From Paracoccus albicereus (lineage in GTDB: Bacteria > Pseudomonadota > Alphaproteobacteria > Rhodobacterales > Rhodobacteraceae), in assembly GCF_024359525.1 (NCBI RefSeq), contig NZ_JAKZEU010000004.1, forward strand, positions 124,001-188,000: 64,000 bases of DNA, given 5' to 3'. Of this stretch, positions 34,807 to 45,177 are shown piece by piece. The translations under genes and the position numbers were made by a program. Position 1 is the stretch's first letter. Each line of letters opens with the position of its first letter. The notes under the pieces are model-generated. The model was given only the letters and a program-made list of their open reading frames with translations, had not been told where the DNA came from and ran no database searches.

Positions 34807-36254
34807 GCGATCACCCCCTGTTCCAGGAACAGGTGCTTGGTCTCGAGGAAGTCGTTCAACCCTTCGACGCCGTGCAACCGGCCCAGACCCGATTGCCGAT
34901 ATCCGCCGGTCTCGCCCTCGGCGAACAACCGTCCATGACAGTTCAGCCAGACGGTGCCCGCGCGAATTGCGCGGCCGACTCGGACGGCGCGGGACAGATC
35001 GCGGGTGAACAGGCTCGAGGCGAGGCCGTATTCGGTGGCGTTGGCCTTTGCGACGGCCTCTGCCTCGGTCTCGAATCCCTCGATCGAAACGATCGGTCCG
35101 AACAATTCTTCCTGCACCAGGGGTGAAGAGGTGTTGTCGATGCGGAACAGGCTGGGCGTCAGGAACGCGCCTGCCGCGTCCGTGCCGCCGGGATTGGCGC
35201 CGCGCAGCAGCAATTCGCCTTCTTCGTCCGCCTGCTGGATGATGTCCATCAGTCGCGCTTCGTTCGCCTTGTCGATCAGCGACCCCATTTGGCTGCCGGC
35301 ATCGCTTCCAGGTCCGGTGCGGACGGCACGGAAGGCGTCGGTGATGCGCGTCTCGAATTCGGCGCGGATTGGCTCATGGACCAGGAACCGCGCGGCGGCG
35401 ACGCAGATCTGCCCTGCCATCGTCAACGCGCCTCGGGTCAGTTCCGCGATCACGCGGTCCATATCGGCATCTTCGAAGATCACCGCGGGGGCCTTCCCAC
35501 CAAGCTCCAGGCTCAGCCGCTTCAGAGTCGGTGCCGCAGCCTCCATGATGCGCTTCCCGGTCGCGCTGGAGCCGGTGAAGGAGATCACATCGACCTCCCG
35601 TGCGGTCACCAAAGCCTCGCCGACCTCGATCCCGTTTTCGTTGACCGAACCGATGACGCCCACGGGCAGCGAGGGGCAATCGGCCAAGGCGCGCATCACC
35701 GCCGCATGGATAAGCGGTGTCTGGTGAGCGGGCTTGATGACGCAGGTGCAGCCCGCAGCCATCGCCGGCGCCAGGCTGCGCACCAGCAGCGTGACGGGCG
35801 CGTTCCACGGCACGATGATCGTCGCGACCCCGGCCGGCTCGCGCGTCATGATCGAGAACTGGCCCGGCGCGGGTTCCATCGTCCGACCCAGGATCGTGCG
35901 GGCAAGTCCGCCATAGTAACGCGCCTCGGAAATCGCGCCGCGGATCTCTCCCATCGCCTCGGCGCGCAGCTTGCCGTTTTCTGCGACGACAAGATCGGCC
36001 AGCGTTTCGGCCTGCGCTTCCAGCCGGTCAGCGAATTCGAACAGCACCTGCGCACGCAGCCGGGGGGACGATGCCCAAAGCCCGTCGCGAAACGTCTCGG
36101 CGGCGACCCGGCAGGCCTGCTCCGCCAGGGCGCGCGAGCCGGGGCGATAGCGCCCCAGTATCGTGCCGTCTGCCGGGTTCGTGCTGTCGGCGGCCGGGCC
36201 GTCGTCCAGCCATTCGCCGCCGATCCAGTGACCCGCGATCTTGTCCACGATCAT
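34803..36254 (-). CDS. aldehyde dehydrogenase
   Basis: A 483-residue NAD(P)-dependent aldehyde dehydrogenase that oxidises an aldehyde to the acid. Catalytic Glu in LSLELGGKAPAVIFEDAD, catalytic Cys in MAGQICVAAARFLV near residue 285, and the N-terminal IAGHWIGGEWLDDGPAADST. AVTLLVRSLAPAMAAG-like and LVQEELFGPIVSIEGFETEA segments are standard. The ATG at 36254 matches the family N-terminus; the frame extends upstream through the previous gene but has no start signal there. It overlaps the amidohydrolase stop by four bases. The substrate may be a semialdehyde made by its neighbours. Confidence 0.93.
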   Translation of the reverse strand: MIVDKIAGHWIGGEWLDDGPAADSTNPADGTILGRYRPGSRALAEQACRVAAETFRDGLWASSPRLRAQVLFEFADRLEAQAETLADLVVAENGKLRAEAMGEIRGAISEARYYGGLARTILGRTMEPAPGQFSIMTREPAGVATIIVPWNAPVTLLVRSLAPAMAAGCTCVIKPAHQTPLIHAAVMRALADCPSLPVGVIGSVNENGIEVGEALVTAREVDVISFTGSSATGKRIMEAAAPTLKRLSLELGGKAPAVIFEDADMDRVIAELTRGALTMAGQICVAAARFLVHEPIRAEFETRITDAFRAVRTGPGSDAGSQMGSLIDKANEARLMDIIQQADEEGELLLRGANPGGTDAAGAFLTPSLFRIDNTSSPLVQEELFGPIVSIEGFETEAEAVAKANATEYGLASSLFTRDLSRAVRVGRAIRAGTVWLNCHGRLFAEGETGGYRQSGLGRLHGVEGLNDFLETKHLFLEQGVIA

Positions 36255-37267
36255 GCCGCCAGCCCCAGCAGCGTTTCGGCATTGCGGTGGAAGATCTTCG
36301 CGCGCAGGTCGTCCGAGATATCCATCCGCTCGATGATCTCGATCGTGTCGCGGATGTATTTTGGACCGCCTTCGGGATCGAACGGCGCATCCGATGCGAA
36401 GATCACTCGATCCTCGCCGAAGAATTCGATCGCATGCTCGATGGCCTTCTGCGAGCCGAAGCTGGCGGTGTCGGCGTAGAACTCCTTGAAATACTCCAGA
36501 TGCGGGCGCTGCAGTTTGTCGAGCACCTCTGCCTTCAGGTCGCGGTCCGACGTCCGTTTGCCCATCTGGTCCCAGCCGGGGCCGACACGGCCTTCGAAGA
36601 AGGGGATCATACCGCCTGCGTGGTGGGTGATGACCTTCAGGCCGGGATGCTTGTCGAAAAGGCCCGAGAAGACCATCCGCGCCATCGCGGCCGAGGTCTC
36701 GTAGGGCCAGCCGAAGGTCCACCAGATCTCGTATTCCGACTTCTCCTCGGCGAGATAATCGGTGAAGTTCGCGCCGCGCGCGGGGTGCATCCAGACGGGT
36801 TTTCCCACCTCGGCCATGTAGGCGAAGAACGGGTCGAATTCAGGCCTGTCCAGCGGCTTGCCGCCCACATTGGTGAAGATCTGCATCCCCGAAGCGCCGG
36901 CCTCGATCGCGTGGCGGCTTTCGGCAACGGCGGCCTCGGGATCGCCCATCGGCGCGGTGCCGATAAAGGCGGGGAAGCGGTCAGGATACTTCTGGCAGAG
37001 TTCGGCCATCGAATCCGTGCCGATCCGCGCCAGTTCGACCGCCTTGTCGGGGCCGGCCAGCAATTCCAGCGGCGGCGAGGCCAGCGACAGGACCTGCTGA
37101 TAGCCTTCGCCGAACATGTCCATCACCTGAAAGCGCCGGTCCAGATCGGTCATCATCGGCACGTCGCCGGACCGTTTGGTGATATCGGTCATCGTGCCGA
37201 TATGGCCGATCAGCGCCTGATAGAAAGGCTGCGGCCAGATGTGGTTGAACATGTCGATCTTTTTCAT
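36251..37267 (-). CDS. amidohydrolase-family (ACMSD-like) decarboxylase/hydrolase
   Basis: A 338-residue TIM-barrel protein of the amidohydrolase_2 family, which includes aminocarboxymuconate-semialdehyde and resorcylate decarboxylases. Metal and active-site candidates are WMHPARGANF, ITHHAGGMIPF, and FASDAPFD (final Asp). The usual HxH in strand 1 appears as FNH (IDMFNHIWP), so the first metal His is replaced by Phe. GAGGAG precedes the ATG at 37267. The gene follows the IclR regulator and overlaps the aldehyde dehydrogenase gene, so it is central to the module. A decarboxylation or hydrolysis step is inferred from family only. Confidence 0.85.
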   Translation of the reverse strand: MKKIDMFNHIWPQPFYQALIGHIGTMTDITKRSGDVPMMTDLDRRFQVMDMFGEGYQQVLSLASPPLELLAGPDKAVELARIGTDSMAELCQKYPDRFPAFIGTAPMGDPEAAVAESRHAIEAGASGMQIFTNVGGKPLDRPEFDPFFAYMAEVGKPVWMHPARGANFTDYLAEEKSEYEIWWTFGWPYETSAAMARMVFSGLFDKHPGLKVITHHAGGMIPFFEGRVGPGWDQMGKRTSDRDLKAEVLDKLQRPHLEYFKEFYADTASFGSQKAIEHAIEFFGEDRVIFASDAPFDPEGGPKYIRDTIEIIERMDISDDLRAKIFHRNAETLLGLAA

Positions 37268-37277
37268 GGTGCTCTCC

Positions 37278-38081
37278 TCAATGGGTTTCGGCCGTTTCGG
37301 CGGATGATGGTGCGGCATCTGTGCCGGCGCGACGGTCCTGCAACGCTGACGTGATGCGCGTCGCGGCGTCGCGGATGTCATCGCAAAGCGCGGCCTCGGC
37401 CGTGTCGTTCAGCAATTCGCTGGGCGTCGTGGCGCAGATCACCGCGATGGGCGCCTGCGCGGAATCGAAGATCGGTGCGGCGATACCGACGACGCCGCGC
37501 GTCACTTCGCCGCGGGCCACCGCGACACCCGAGCGGCGAATTTCACGCAGGCTTTTCTGGATGTCTTCGCGGGTCGTGCCCAGACCGATTTCTGTGAGGT
37601 CGCTCATGTTCGCTTCGATCAGCGGCAATGCTTGCCGCCGCGGCAGCCAGGCCATGATCGCACGCGAAATCGCGCCCCGCGCCAACGGCATCGGACGCCC
37701 ACGCGGGTAGCTGGAGGCCGAGGTCGTCCGACATTCCGACGCCACGCACAGGATTCGGCCGCCGTACCAGCGCGTCAGAAGCGCAGTGCAGGGATAGGTC
37801 TCGGCCAGATGATCCAGATGCGGCTGCGCGCCCAGCGTGATCGGGTCCGACTTGCGCAGAAGGAAGTCCATCTCGACCACTTTGGGTCCCAACGTGAACC
37901 CGGCCCCTGGCAGCGAGGTCAGAAGCCCGGCCTCGCGCAGCGTCTTGAGATAGCGGTACAGCGTCGGCCGGCTGTAGCCGAGCGTCTCGATCATCTGCTC
38001 GGGCGTCCATTCCAGCCGCGTCTCGTCAAACAGTTCGAGAATGGCCAGCGTGCGCGCCAGGGTGCTGCGGTCCTCGCTCAT
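37278..38081 (-). CDS. IclR-family transcriptional regulator
   Basis: A 267-residue regulator. N-terminal winged helix TLARTLAILELFDETRLEWT, then MIETLGYSRPTLYRYLKTLR, and the C-terminal IclR effector domain (PITLGAQPHLDHLAETYPC, SSYPRGRPMPLARGAISRAI, GVVGIAAPIFDSAQAPIAVI). IclR proteins respond to small acids and often control adjacent aromatic or glyoxylate-type pathways. It lies inside the operon, between the TRAP permease and the amidohydrolase. The ATG at 38081 was chosen; a TTG at 38090 overlapping the permease stop is possible. Confidence 0.9.
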   Translation of the reverse strand: MSEDRSTLARTLAILELFDETRLEWTPEQMIETLGYSRPTLYRYLKTLREAGLLTSLPGAGFTLGPKVVEMDFLLRKSDPITLGAQPHLDHLAETYPCTALLTRWYGGRILCVASECRTTSASSYPRGRPMPLARGAISRAIMAWLPRRQALPLIEANMSDLTEIGLGTTREDIQKSLREIRRSGVAVARGEVTRGVVGIAAPIFDSAQAPIAVICATTPSELLNDTAEAALCDDIRDAATRITSALQDRRAGTDAAPSSAETAETH

Positions 38082-38086
38082 ACGGA

Positions 38087-40045
38087 TCAACCCGATGTCG
38101 CGGCGCGGCGCGTGCGCAGGATATCGACGATCAGCAGCCCCGCCCCAAGGGCGACCCCGACCAGATCGGTCGCGCCCGCGCCGGGGAAGGCCTGCGCCGG
38201 GACCAGTGCCAGCAGCCCCGCCACGATGTAGAGCGCCCGCTGCCCCATGCTCAGCCGGTCGAGCGCATAGCCCGCCAGCCCTGCCGAGACGAGGTAGACG
38301 CCGATCACCGCCGTCACCACCGCCAGCGCCACCGCGGCCGGTTCACCGATCAACAGCAGCGTGGGCGAGAAGACGAATAGAAACGGGATCACGAAGGCGG
38401 TCCAGCCGAACCGCATCGCGGCCCAGCCGGTCGCCATTGCCGGCGCCCGCGCGATCGAGGCGGCGGCGAACGCCGCCAGCGCGATCGGCGGCGTAATCAT
38501 CGACATCATTCCGAAATAAAGGACGTAGAGATGCGCGGCGATCGGCTCGACCCCCATCTCGACCAAGGCCGGGGCGACCAGAGCGGCCAGAAGGACATAG
38601 ACGCCCAGCGTGGGCAGCCCCATCCCCAGGACGATGCAGACTGCCGCCGAGAGGACCAACAGCAGAAGCAGGCTGCCACCACCGATCTGGACCAGCGCAT
38701 AGGTCAGGTTGAAGGACAGACCGGTCAGGTTCAGCACACCGATGACGATGCCCGCCCCGGCAGAGATCAGGATGATTTCGACCACCGCGTGCCCGGTGCC
38801 GGCGAAGGCGCCGAACAGCTGCCGCAGTCCGGGCCGCTGCCCCCGATAGCCGAAGATCAGCGCGGTCACGGCGACCGATGCGGCGGCAAGCAGGGCTGCA
38901 CGCTCCGGCTGCCACAGCAGGCCGAACAGCGCCCAGATCAACAGGGCGAAGGCGAGAATGAAGTGGATGCCGGTCAGGACCAGACGCTTGGGCGGGATGC
39001 GATCGGCGGGAACGGCGCGGATGCCCAGCCGGGCGGCCTCGAGATCGGCCTGGATGAAGAGTGCGGCGTAATACAGCATCGCCGGAAGCAGTGCGGCGAG
39101 CGCCACAGCGGAGTATGAGATCGACAGGAATTCTGCCATCAGGAACGCGGCCGCGCCCATTACTGGTGGCATCAGCTGGCCGCCGGTCGAAGCCACGGCC
39201 TCGATCGCGCCGGCCTTGTGGGCGGGATAGCCGTCGCGCTTGATCAAGGGAATGGTGACAACCCCGGTGCCCGCGACGTTGGCCACCGCCGAACCCGAGA
39301 TCGACCCGAACAGCGCCGAGGCGAGTACCGCGATCTTCATCGATCCGCCGCGGAAACGGCCCATGCCCAGAAGCGCGGCATCGGTGAAGAAATCCGAGCC
39401 GCGGGTTTCGGTCAGCAGATTGCCGAACAGGATGAAGGCGATGATGACCGCCGCGGCGACCCCCATCGGCAGCCCGAGGATGCCGTTGGAATCCACCGCC
39501 ATGTAGCCTGCGAGCAGCTGCCAGTTCTGCGGCCGCCCCGCCAGCCTGCCGGGGATCATGTCGCCGAACAGGGCATAGAGGACGAAGACGACAATGATGA
39601 TGACCAGCGCCCAACCGGTCGCACGGCGCAGTGCCTCAAGCAGCAGGACAAGGACGACCAGCGCGGGTACCCAGACCTCGGGCGGACGCATGAAGACCTG
39701 GTTGACCAAGGTCGGATAGCCCAGCGTCAGCCAGGCCATCGCGACGAAGGCCAGCAGAGCCGCAATCAGGTCGTACCAGGGCAGGACCTCGCGCGGCTCG
39801 GCGCGGCGGGCTGGCAAACGGATCAGACCCAGCGGCAGGGCCAGAAGCAGGATGGCCGCCAGATATTGCTGGGGATAGAAGGACCACCCCACCATCCGCG
39901 GCACATCCAGCGCCCACAGGATCGCGAGACCCGTGATCAGGATCGCCAGAAAATCCGCGACCGGACCCCAGACACGCTTCGGCACGCCGCCACCCAGTCG
40001 CGGCGCACCCCGGTCCGGGGCCGCCCTGTCACCACCCGCCGCCAT
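38087..40045 (-). CDS. TRAP transporter fused permease (DctQM type)
   Basis: A 652-residue membrane protein that joins the small (4-helix) and large (12-helix) TRAP permease subunits, the form found with TAXI binding proteins. The large part shows MGVAAAVIIAFILFGNLLTE, SALFGSISGSAVANVAGTG, EAVASTGGQLMPPVMGAAAF, CIVLGMGLPTLGVYVLLAAL, and MMSMITPPIALAAFAAAS. It imports an organic acid using a Na+ or H+ gradient. Seven bases separate it from the TAXI binding protein gene, and the IclR gene follows directly. Confidence 0.93.
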   Translation of the reverse strand: MAAGGDRAAPDRGAPRLGGGVPKRVWGPVADFLAILITGLAILWALDVPRMVGWSFYPQQYLAAILLLALPLGLIRLPARRAEPREVLPWYDLIAALLAFVAMAWLTLGYPTLVNQVFMRPPEVWVPALVVLVLLLEALRRATGWALVIIIVVFVLYALFGDMIPGRLAGRPQNWQLLAGYMAVDSNGILGLPMGVAAAVIIAFILFGNLLTETRGSDFFTDAALLGMGRFRGGSMKIAVLASALFGSISGSAVANVAGTGVVTIPLIKRDGYPAHKAGAIEAVASTGGQLMPPVMGAAAFLMAEFLSISYSAVALAALLPAMLYYAALFIQADLEAARLGIRAVPADRIPPKRLVLTGIHFILAFALLIWALFGLLWQPERAALLAAASVAVTALIFGYRGQRPGLRQLFGAFAGTGHAVVEIILISAGAGIVIGVLNLTGLSFNLTYALVQIGGGSLLLLLVLSAAVCIVLGMGLPTLGVYVLLAALVAPALVEMGVEPIAAHLYVLYFGMMSMITPPIALAAFAAASIARAPAMATGWAAMRFGWTAFVIPFLFVFSPTLLLIGEPAAVALAVVTAVIGVYLVSAGLAGYALDRLSMGQRALYIVAGLLALVPAQAFPGAGATDLVGVALGAGLLIVDILRTRRAATSG

Positions 40046-40051
40046 GATTGG

Positions 40052-41011
40052 TTACCCGTTCGCTTCGGCCGGAAGGCCCTGTTCTTCGAAGAACTTCAGC
40101 GCGCCGGGATGATAGGGCGTCACGCCGGTGTCATCAGCGATATGCGCCGGATCGAAGCTGTTGAAGCCCGGGAACGTGGATTTCAGCGTCTCGGTCTGCT
40201 CGTAGATCGCCTTGGCCATAGCGTAGGCTTCCTCGTCCGAGACGTTTGCGTTCGCGAAGACCACCTGCGGATAGGCGAAATACCAAGCGTCTTCCTCGAC
40301 CCCCGGCATCGAGCCGGCCTTCAGTTCGTAGAAGAACGCGGCCGGCCAATGTTCGCGGGCCTTGGCGAGGTTTTCTTCCGTCGGTTCGACCGACAGAGCG
40401 CGCAGGCCGCCGACGGCGGCATCCGCCTCGCGCACCTTGCCCGCGCCATGGCCGAAGATGAATCCGTCCGCCTGACCCTGGATAAATGCGTCGGCCCCGC
40501 CGACGACCGAAGGCACGTTGACCGGTTCCATATCCGCGCGGGACAGGCCGGCGGTCGCGTAGATCGCGTCAAGCTGCGGCAGGATCGTGTTCTGCGCGGT
40601 GTAGCCATCGACCATCGGACGACCCTTCAGATCGGCCACGGTCATGATGTCGCTGTCGGCACGCACGAAGATCGCCTCGACCAGCGGCATGATCGTCGCA
40701 ACGATGCGCAGGTCGGGGTTCGGCTGGCCCTCGAACCATTCCTTGCCTTCGAAGGCGTAGTTCACCTCTTGCAGGTTGGCGACGCCGAACTGGACCCCGC
40801 CGGAATTGACGAACGGGATGTACTGGTTCGGACTGGTCGCCGGCTGGATCGTGGCGTTGATCCCGGCCCTGTTCGCGGCACTGGCGACCGCGGTGCCGAT
40901 ATTGTGGAAGATCGAGCCCGGATTGGACGTGGCAATCCCGACGTTCTGAGCGGACGCGGCCGACGCGAACGCGACGGAACCCAGCGCCGCAGCGATGATG
41001 CAATGTTTCAT
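40052..41011 (-). CDS. TAXI family TRAP transporter solute-binding protein
   Basis: A 319-residue periplasmic binding protein of the TAXI group. Signal peptide KHCIIAAALGSVAFASAASA, cleavage after ASA. The mature protein begins QNVGIATSNPGSIFHNIGTA, then ATSPNQYIPFVNSGGVQFG and DLKGRPMVDGYTAQNTILPQ, all typical of TAXI proteins. GAGGGG precedes the ATG at 41011; longer upstream frames lack the signal peptide at the start. It pairs with the fused permease downstream. First gene of a six-gene operon. Confidence 0.92.
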   Translation of the reverse strand: MKHCIIAAALGSVAFASAASAQNVGIATSNPGSIFHNIGTAVASAANRAGINATIQPATSPNQYIPFVNSGGVQFGVANLQEVNYAFEGKEWFEGQPNPDLRIVATIMPLVEAIFVRADSDIMTVADLKGRPMVDGYTAQNTILPQLDAIYATAGLSRADMEPVNVPSVVGGADAFIQGQADGFIFGHGAGKVREADAAVGGLRALSVEPTEENLAKAREHWPAAFFYELKAGSMPGVEEDAWYFAYPQVVFANANVSDEEAYAMAKAIYEQTETLKSTFPGFNSFDPAHIADDTGVTPYHPGALKFFEEQGLPAEANG

Positions 41012-41094
41012 TTCCCCTCCCATGGGTGCGCGGGCCGTCTCTGGCTGCGCGTCAAAAATCTCGACTAGCAAGATTCGTGACCTGATGCTAACCA

Positions 41095-41120
41095 GAACCC
41101 GCAAGATTGCAACCGGGTTC
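41095..41120. promoter_or_regulatory. inverted repeat in the TAXI / ThDP-enzyme divergent promoter (IclR operator candidate)
   Basis: Seven-base arms GAACCCG and CGGGTTC are 12 bases apart. GCAAGATT occurs twice (41068-41075 and 41101-41108), exactly 33 bases between starts, about three helical turns. The IclR gene in the leftward operon is the obvious candidate regulator. This assumes the enzyme starts at 41163; an earlier start would make the site coding. Confidence 0.4.
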
Positions 41121-41162
41121 GCGGACGCGGTTTCGGAACGGTTCGCTGGGAGGACGAGGGCG

Positions 41163-42911
41163 ATGGCAGACGGACGGGATGGGGACGGGAAAGTGTCGAG
41201 CGTCGCCGAGACGACAGTTGCGACCGGGGCGGAATCCTTGCTGGTCGGATTGAGGGCAGCGGGTATCGACTGGCTGTTTGCGAATTCCGGAACCGACTTC
41301 CCCCCGATCATCGAGGCCTATGCCTCCCTTCCCGCGCAGGAGGTTCCCGTGCCCGTGACCATCCCGCACGAGACCGCGGCGATCGGCATGGCACACGGCT
41401 ATTGGCTGGCGACAGGGCGGATGCAGGCTGTGATGGTTCACGTCAATGTGGGCCTCGCCAACACCGCGATGGGCGTGATCAACGCGCGGTCCGACGACAT
41501 TCCGATGTTGGTCATGTCCGGTCGCACGCCGATTACCGAAACCGGCCATAGCGGCAGCCGGATGACGCCGATCCAGTACGGGCAGGAGATGTTCGACCAA
41601 TCCTCGCTGGTCGCGGATTCGGTCAAGTGGCACTACGAGATGCGCTATCCCGAGCAAGGCGCCGGCTTGGTGTCGCGCGCCGCTGCCATCGCCCGTTCGG
41701 CACCCGCCGGGCCGGTCTATCTGAGCCTGCCGCGCGAGCCCCTGACCGAAGCGGTCGAACCGCCAGCGCCGGTGCCGCGCGCGCAGGCCGCCGCGACCCT
41801 GCCCTGGCCAGACCCCGACGCGATCGCGACGCTGGCGGGCTGGCTGGCCGAAGCCGAGGCGCCGGTCATTCTGATCCAGCGCGGTGATCCGGCGGGCAAT
41901 GTCGCTGCGGCGCTGGACCAGCTTGCCCGGACGCACGGGATCGCGGTCGCGGAACCCTTTTCCATCCGCAATGTGCTGCCCTCGGACCATCCCTGCCTGA
42001 TCGGTTACGATGCGAAGGCGGCGACCACTGGGGCCGATCTGGTCGTCGTCATCGACAGCGGCGTGCCGTGGATCGCCGCGACGCAGGCGCCATCGGCGGA
42101 CGCACGAATCGTTCATATCGGCTGCGACCCGCTGATTGGGCGGATGCCTGTGCGCGGCTACCGCTCGGACCTGTCGCTGACCGGCGATCCGGCTGCGGTC
42201 TTGCGCGCCCTTCTGTCCGCGATGGGGGACCCCGCGCCCCAGGCGGCGGTCCGCACTGACAGCCTGGCCGCCAAATCCCGCGCGCGTCGCGAGGCGATCC
42301 ACGACAAGGCTCGCGCCACAGCGACCGACAATCCCGATGCCCCGATGAGCGCCGAGTGGCTGAGCCTGTGCCTGACGGAAGCGATCGGCCCCGAGGCATT
42401 GGTCTTCAGCGAACTCGGCGTTCTGCCTGGCGCGATGAACCTCTCCGGCCCGAACCGGCTTTTCAACAACCCGCATTCCGGCGGCCTGGGCTGGGCGCTA
42501 CCCGCGGCGCTTGGTGCGCAGCTTTCAGACCGCGAACGGCTGGTCGTCGCCTGCGTCGGCGACGGGTCCTACATCTTCGCGAACCCCGTCGCCTGTCACC
42601 AGATCGCCGAGGCGATGGAGCTGCCGGTGCTGACCATCGTGAAGAACAACGCGATGTGGAACGCGGTCCGACGGTCGGTCGTCAACGCCTATCCCGATGG
42701 CGCGGCGGTCAGCCGCAACAAGATGCCGCTGGTCTCGCTGGAGCCCCTGCCCGACCTTCTGGCCGCAGCATCGGGCAGCCGCGCGCATGTCGAGCGTGTC
42801 ATGCGGCCAACGGATCTGCCGGGCGCACTTGACCGGGCGATCGGGGTGATCCGCGACGAACGCCGCCAGGCGGTGCTGGATGTCCGGGTCGAGATTTCGG
42901 ACAAGGCTTAG
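41163..42911 (+). CDS. thiamine diphosphate-dependent decarboxylase/acetolactate synthase-like enzyme
   Basis: A 582-residue ThDP enzyme of the pyruvate oxidase / benzoylformate decarboxylase / acetolactate synthase superfamily. N-terminal PYR domain has the catalytic Glu in TIPHETAAIGMAHGYW, the middle domain is FAD/NAD-like, and the C-terminal ThDP motif is VVACVGDGSYIFANP with IVKNNAMWN (GDG...N). It decarboxylates or ligates 2-keto acids; the particular substrate is unknown. GGGAGGACGAGGG precedes the ATG at 41163; a longer frame upstream lacks family similarity. Divergent from the TAXI-TRAP operon, probably under common control. Confidence 0.87.
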   Translation: MADGRDGDGKVSSVAETTVATGAESLLVGLRAAGIDWLFANSGTDFPPIIEAYASLPAQEVPVPVTIPHETAAIGMAHGYWLATGRMQAVMVHVNVGLANTAMGVINARSDDIPMLVMSGRTPITETGHSGSRMTPIQYGQEMFDQSSLVADSVKWHYEMRYPEQGAGLVSRAAAIARSAPAGPVYLSLPREPLTEAVEPPAPVPRAQAAATLPWPDPDAIATLAGWLAEAEAPVILIQRGDPAGNVAAALDQLARTHGIAVAEPFSIRNVLPSDHPCLIGYDAKAATTGADLVVVIDSGVPWIAATQAPSADARIVHIGCDPLIGRMPVRGYRSDLSLTGDPAAVLRALLSAMGDPAPQAAVRTDSLAAKSRARREAIHDKARATATDNPDAPMSAEWLSLCLTEAIGPEALVFSELGVLPGAMNLSGPNRLFNNPHSGGLGWALPAALGAQLSDRERLVVACVGDGSYIFANPVACHQIAEAMELPVLTIVKNNAMWNAVRRSVVNAYPDGAAVSRNKMPLVSLEPLPDLLAAASGSRAHVERVMRPTDLPGALDRAIGVIRDERRQAVLDVRVEISDKA

Positions 42912-43083
42912 GCTTCTCCGAAATTGCGTACCGCACACCGGATGACCAGGCCCGGACGTTCATCCATTGTTGAGCGACGCTCTCCATGTTGTCTGTCGCC
43001 CTTGCGTTTTCCATGCAAAGGGCGGCATCCCTTGTCACACCAGACCAATCCTATAGGTTGACCGCCATGCATTTCGGTAACCG

Positions 43084-44076
<993 letters not shown>

Positions 44077-44080
<4 letters not shown>

Positions 44081-45177
44081 ACGAGAATGTCGTCGAGGCC
44101 CATGATCTGGCCAAGCGGTTCGAGGTCGGTGGCGGCTTCATGAAAGAGCCGAAGCTTCTTCACGCCGTCGATGGCGTGGATCTTGTGGTCAGAAAGGGCG
44201 AGACATTCGCGATTGTGGGCGAATCCGGCTGCGGCAAGTCGACGCTTGCGCGGCTGCTGATGCGGCTGATCGAACCGACCGAAGGCACGATCCGCATCGA
44301 TGGTCGCGACATGTCGGATGTCAGCGGCCGTGACCTGCGTGCCTTGCGGCGCGATGTCCAGTTCATCTTTCAGGACCCGTTCTCGTCCCTGAACCCGCGC
44401 CTCTCGGTCGCACGCCTTGTCGGCGAACCGCTGGAAGCCCACCGGCCCGACATGTCGGCCAAGCAGCGGCGGGCCGAGGTCGCAAGGCTGTTGCGCCAGG
44501 TCGGGCTGCGGCCCGAACAGATGGACCGCTATCCGCATGAGTTTTCGGGCGGCCAGCGCCAGCGGGTCGGAATCGCCCGCGCGCTCGCCTCGGGACCGAA
44601 GGTGCTGATCGGGGACGAACCTGTCAGCGCGCTGGATGTCAGCGTGCAGGCGCAGGTGGTGAACCTGCTGTCGGACCTGCGCGAGACGCTGGATCTGACT
44701 CTGATCGTGATCGCCCACGATCTGGCGGTGATCCGCCAGATGAGCGATCGGGTCGCGGTGATGTATCTGGGTCGCATCGTCGAGACGGGCCCGACCGACA
44801 CGATCTTCGAAACGCCCCGCCATCCCTATACGCGGGCGCTTCTGTCGGCGATCCCCGGCGCGGTGGCCAGCGAGGATCGCGAGGGACTGAAGGGCGAGAC
44901 GCCCAGTCCGATCGACCCGCCGTCGGGCTGCCATTTCCGCACCCGCTGCCCGCACGCGATCGACGCGTGCGCCAAGGCCCGTCCGCCCCTGGAAGACGCG
45001 CCCGGAGACGCGCAGGTCGCCTGCATCCGTTGGCGCGAGATCGGCGCTTCGGACGTGGCCGAGGCCGAGCCGCCGGCCCGGACAGACGGCGCAAAAGCCC
45101 GGTTCGAACTTTACCGCAAGGCGCTTGAAAGCGCTGACAACAAAGTCACCGAAAACCAACAGGAGACGACCCCATGA
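44077..45177 (+). CDS. dipeptide/oligopeptide ABC transporter ATP-binding protein (DppF-like)
   Basis: A 366-residue ATPase of a peptide/nickel-type ABC importer. Walker [21 protein letters not shown]-loop [16 protein letters not shown], signature [19 protein letters not shown], Walker [19 protein letters not shown], and the C-terminal oligopeptide-transporter extension ([19 protein letters not shown]) with its cysteines. It starts within the stop of the frameshifted partner (ATGA) and its stop overlaps the binding-protein start. It would normally pair with the DppD-like subunit. Confidence 0.92.

Noticed and set aside
39218..41068. A 616-codon plus-strand frame opposite the TRAP permease and binding protein
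   Set aside because: Rich in Gln, Arg and Asp with no domains; it covers two well-recognised minus-strand genes.
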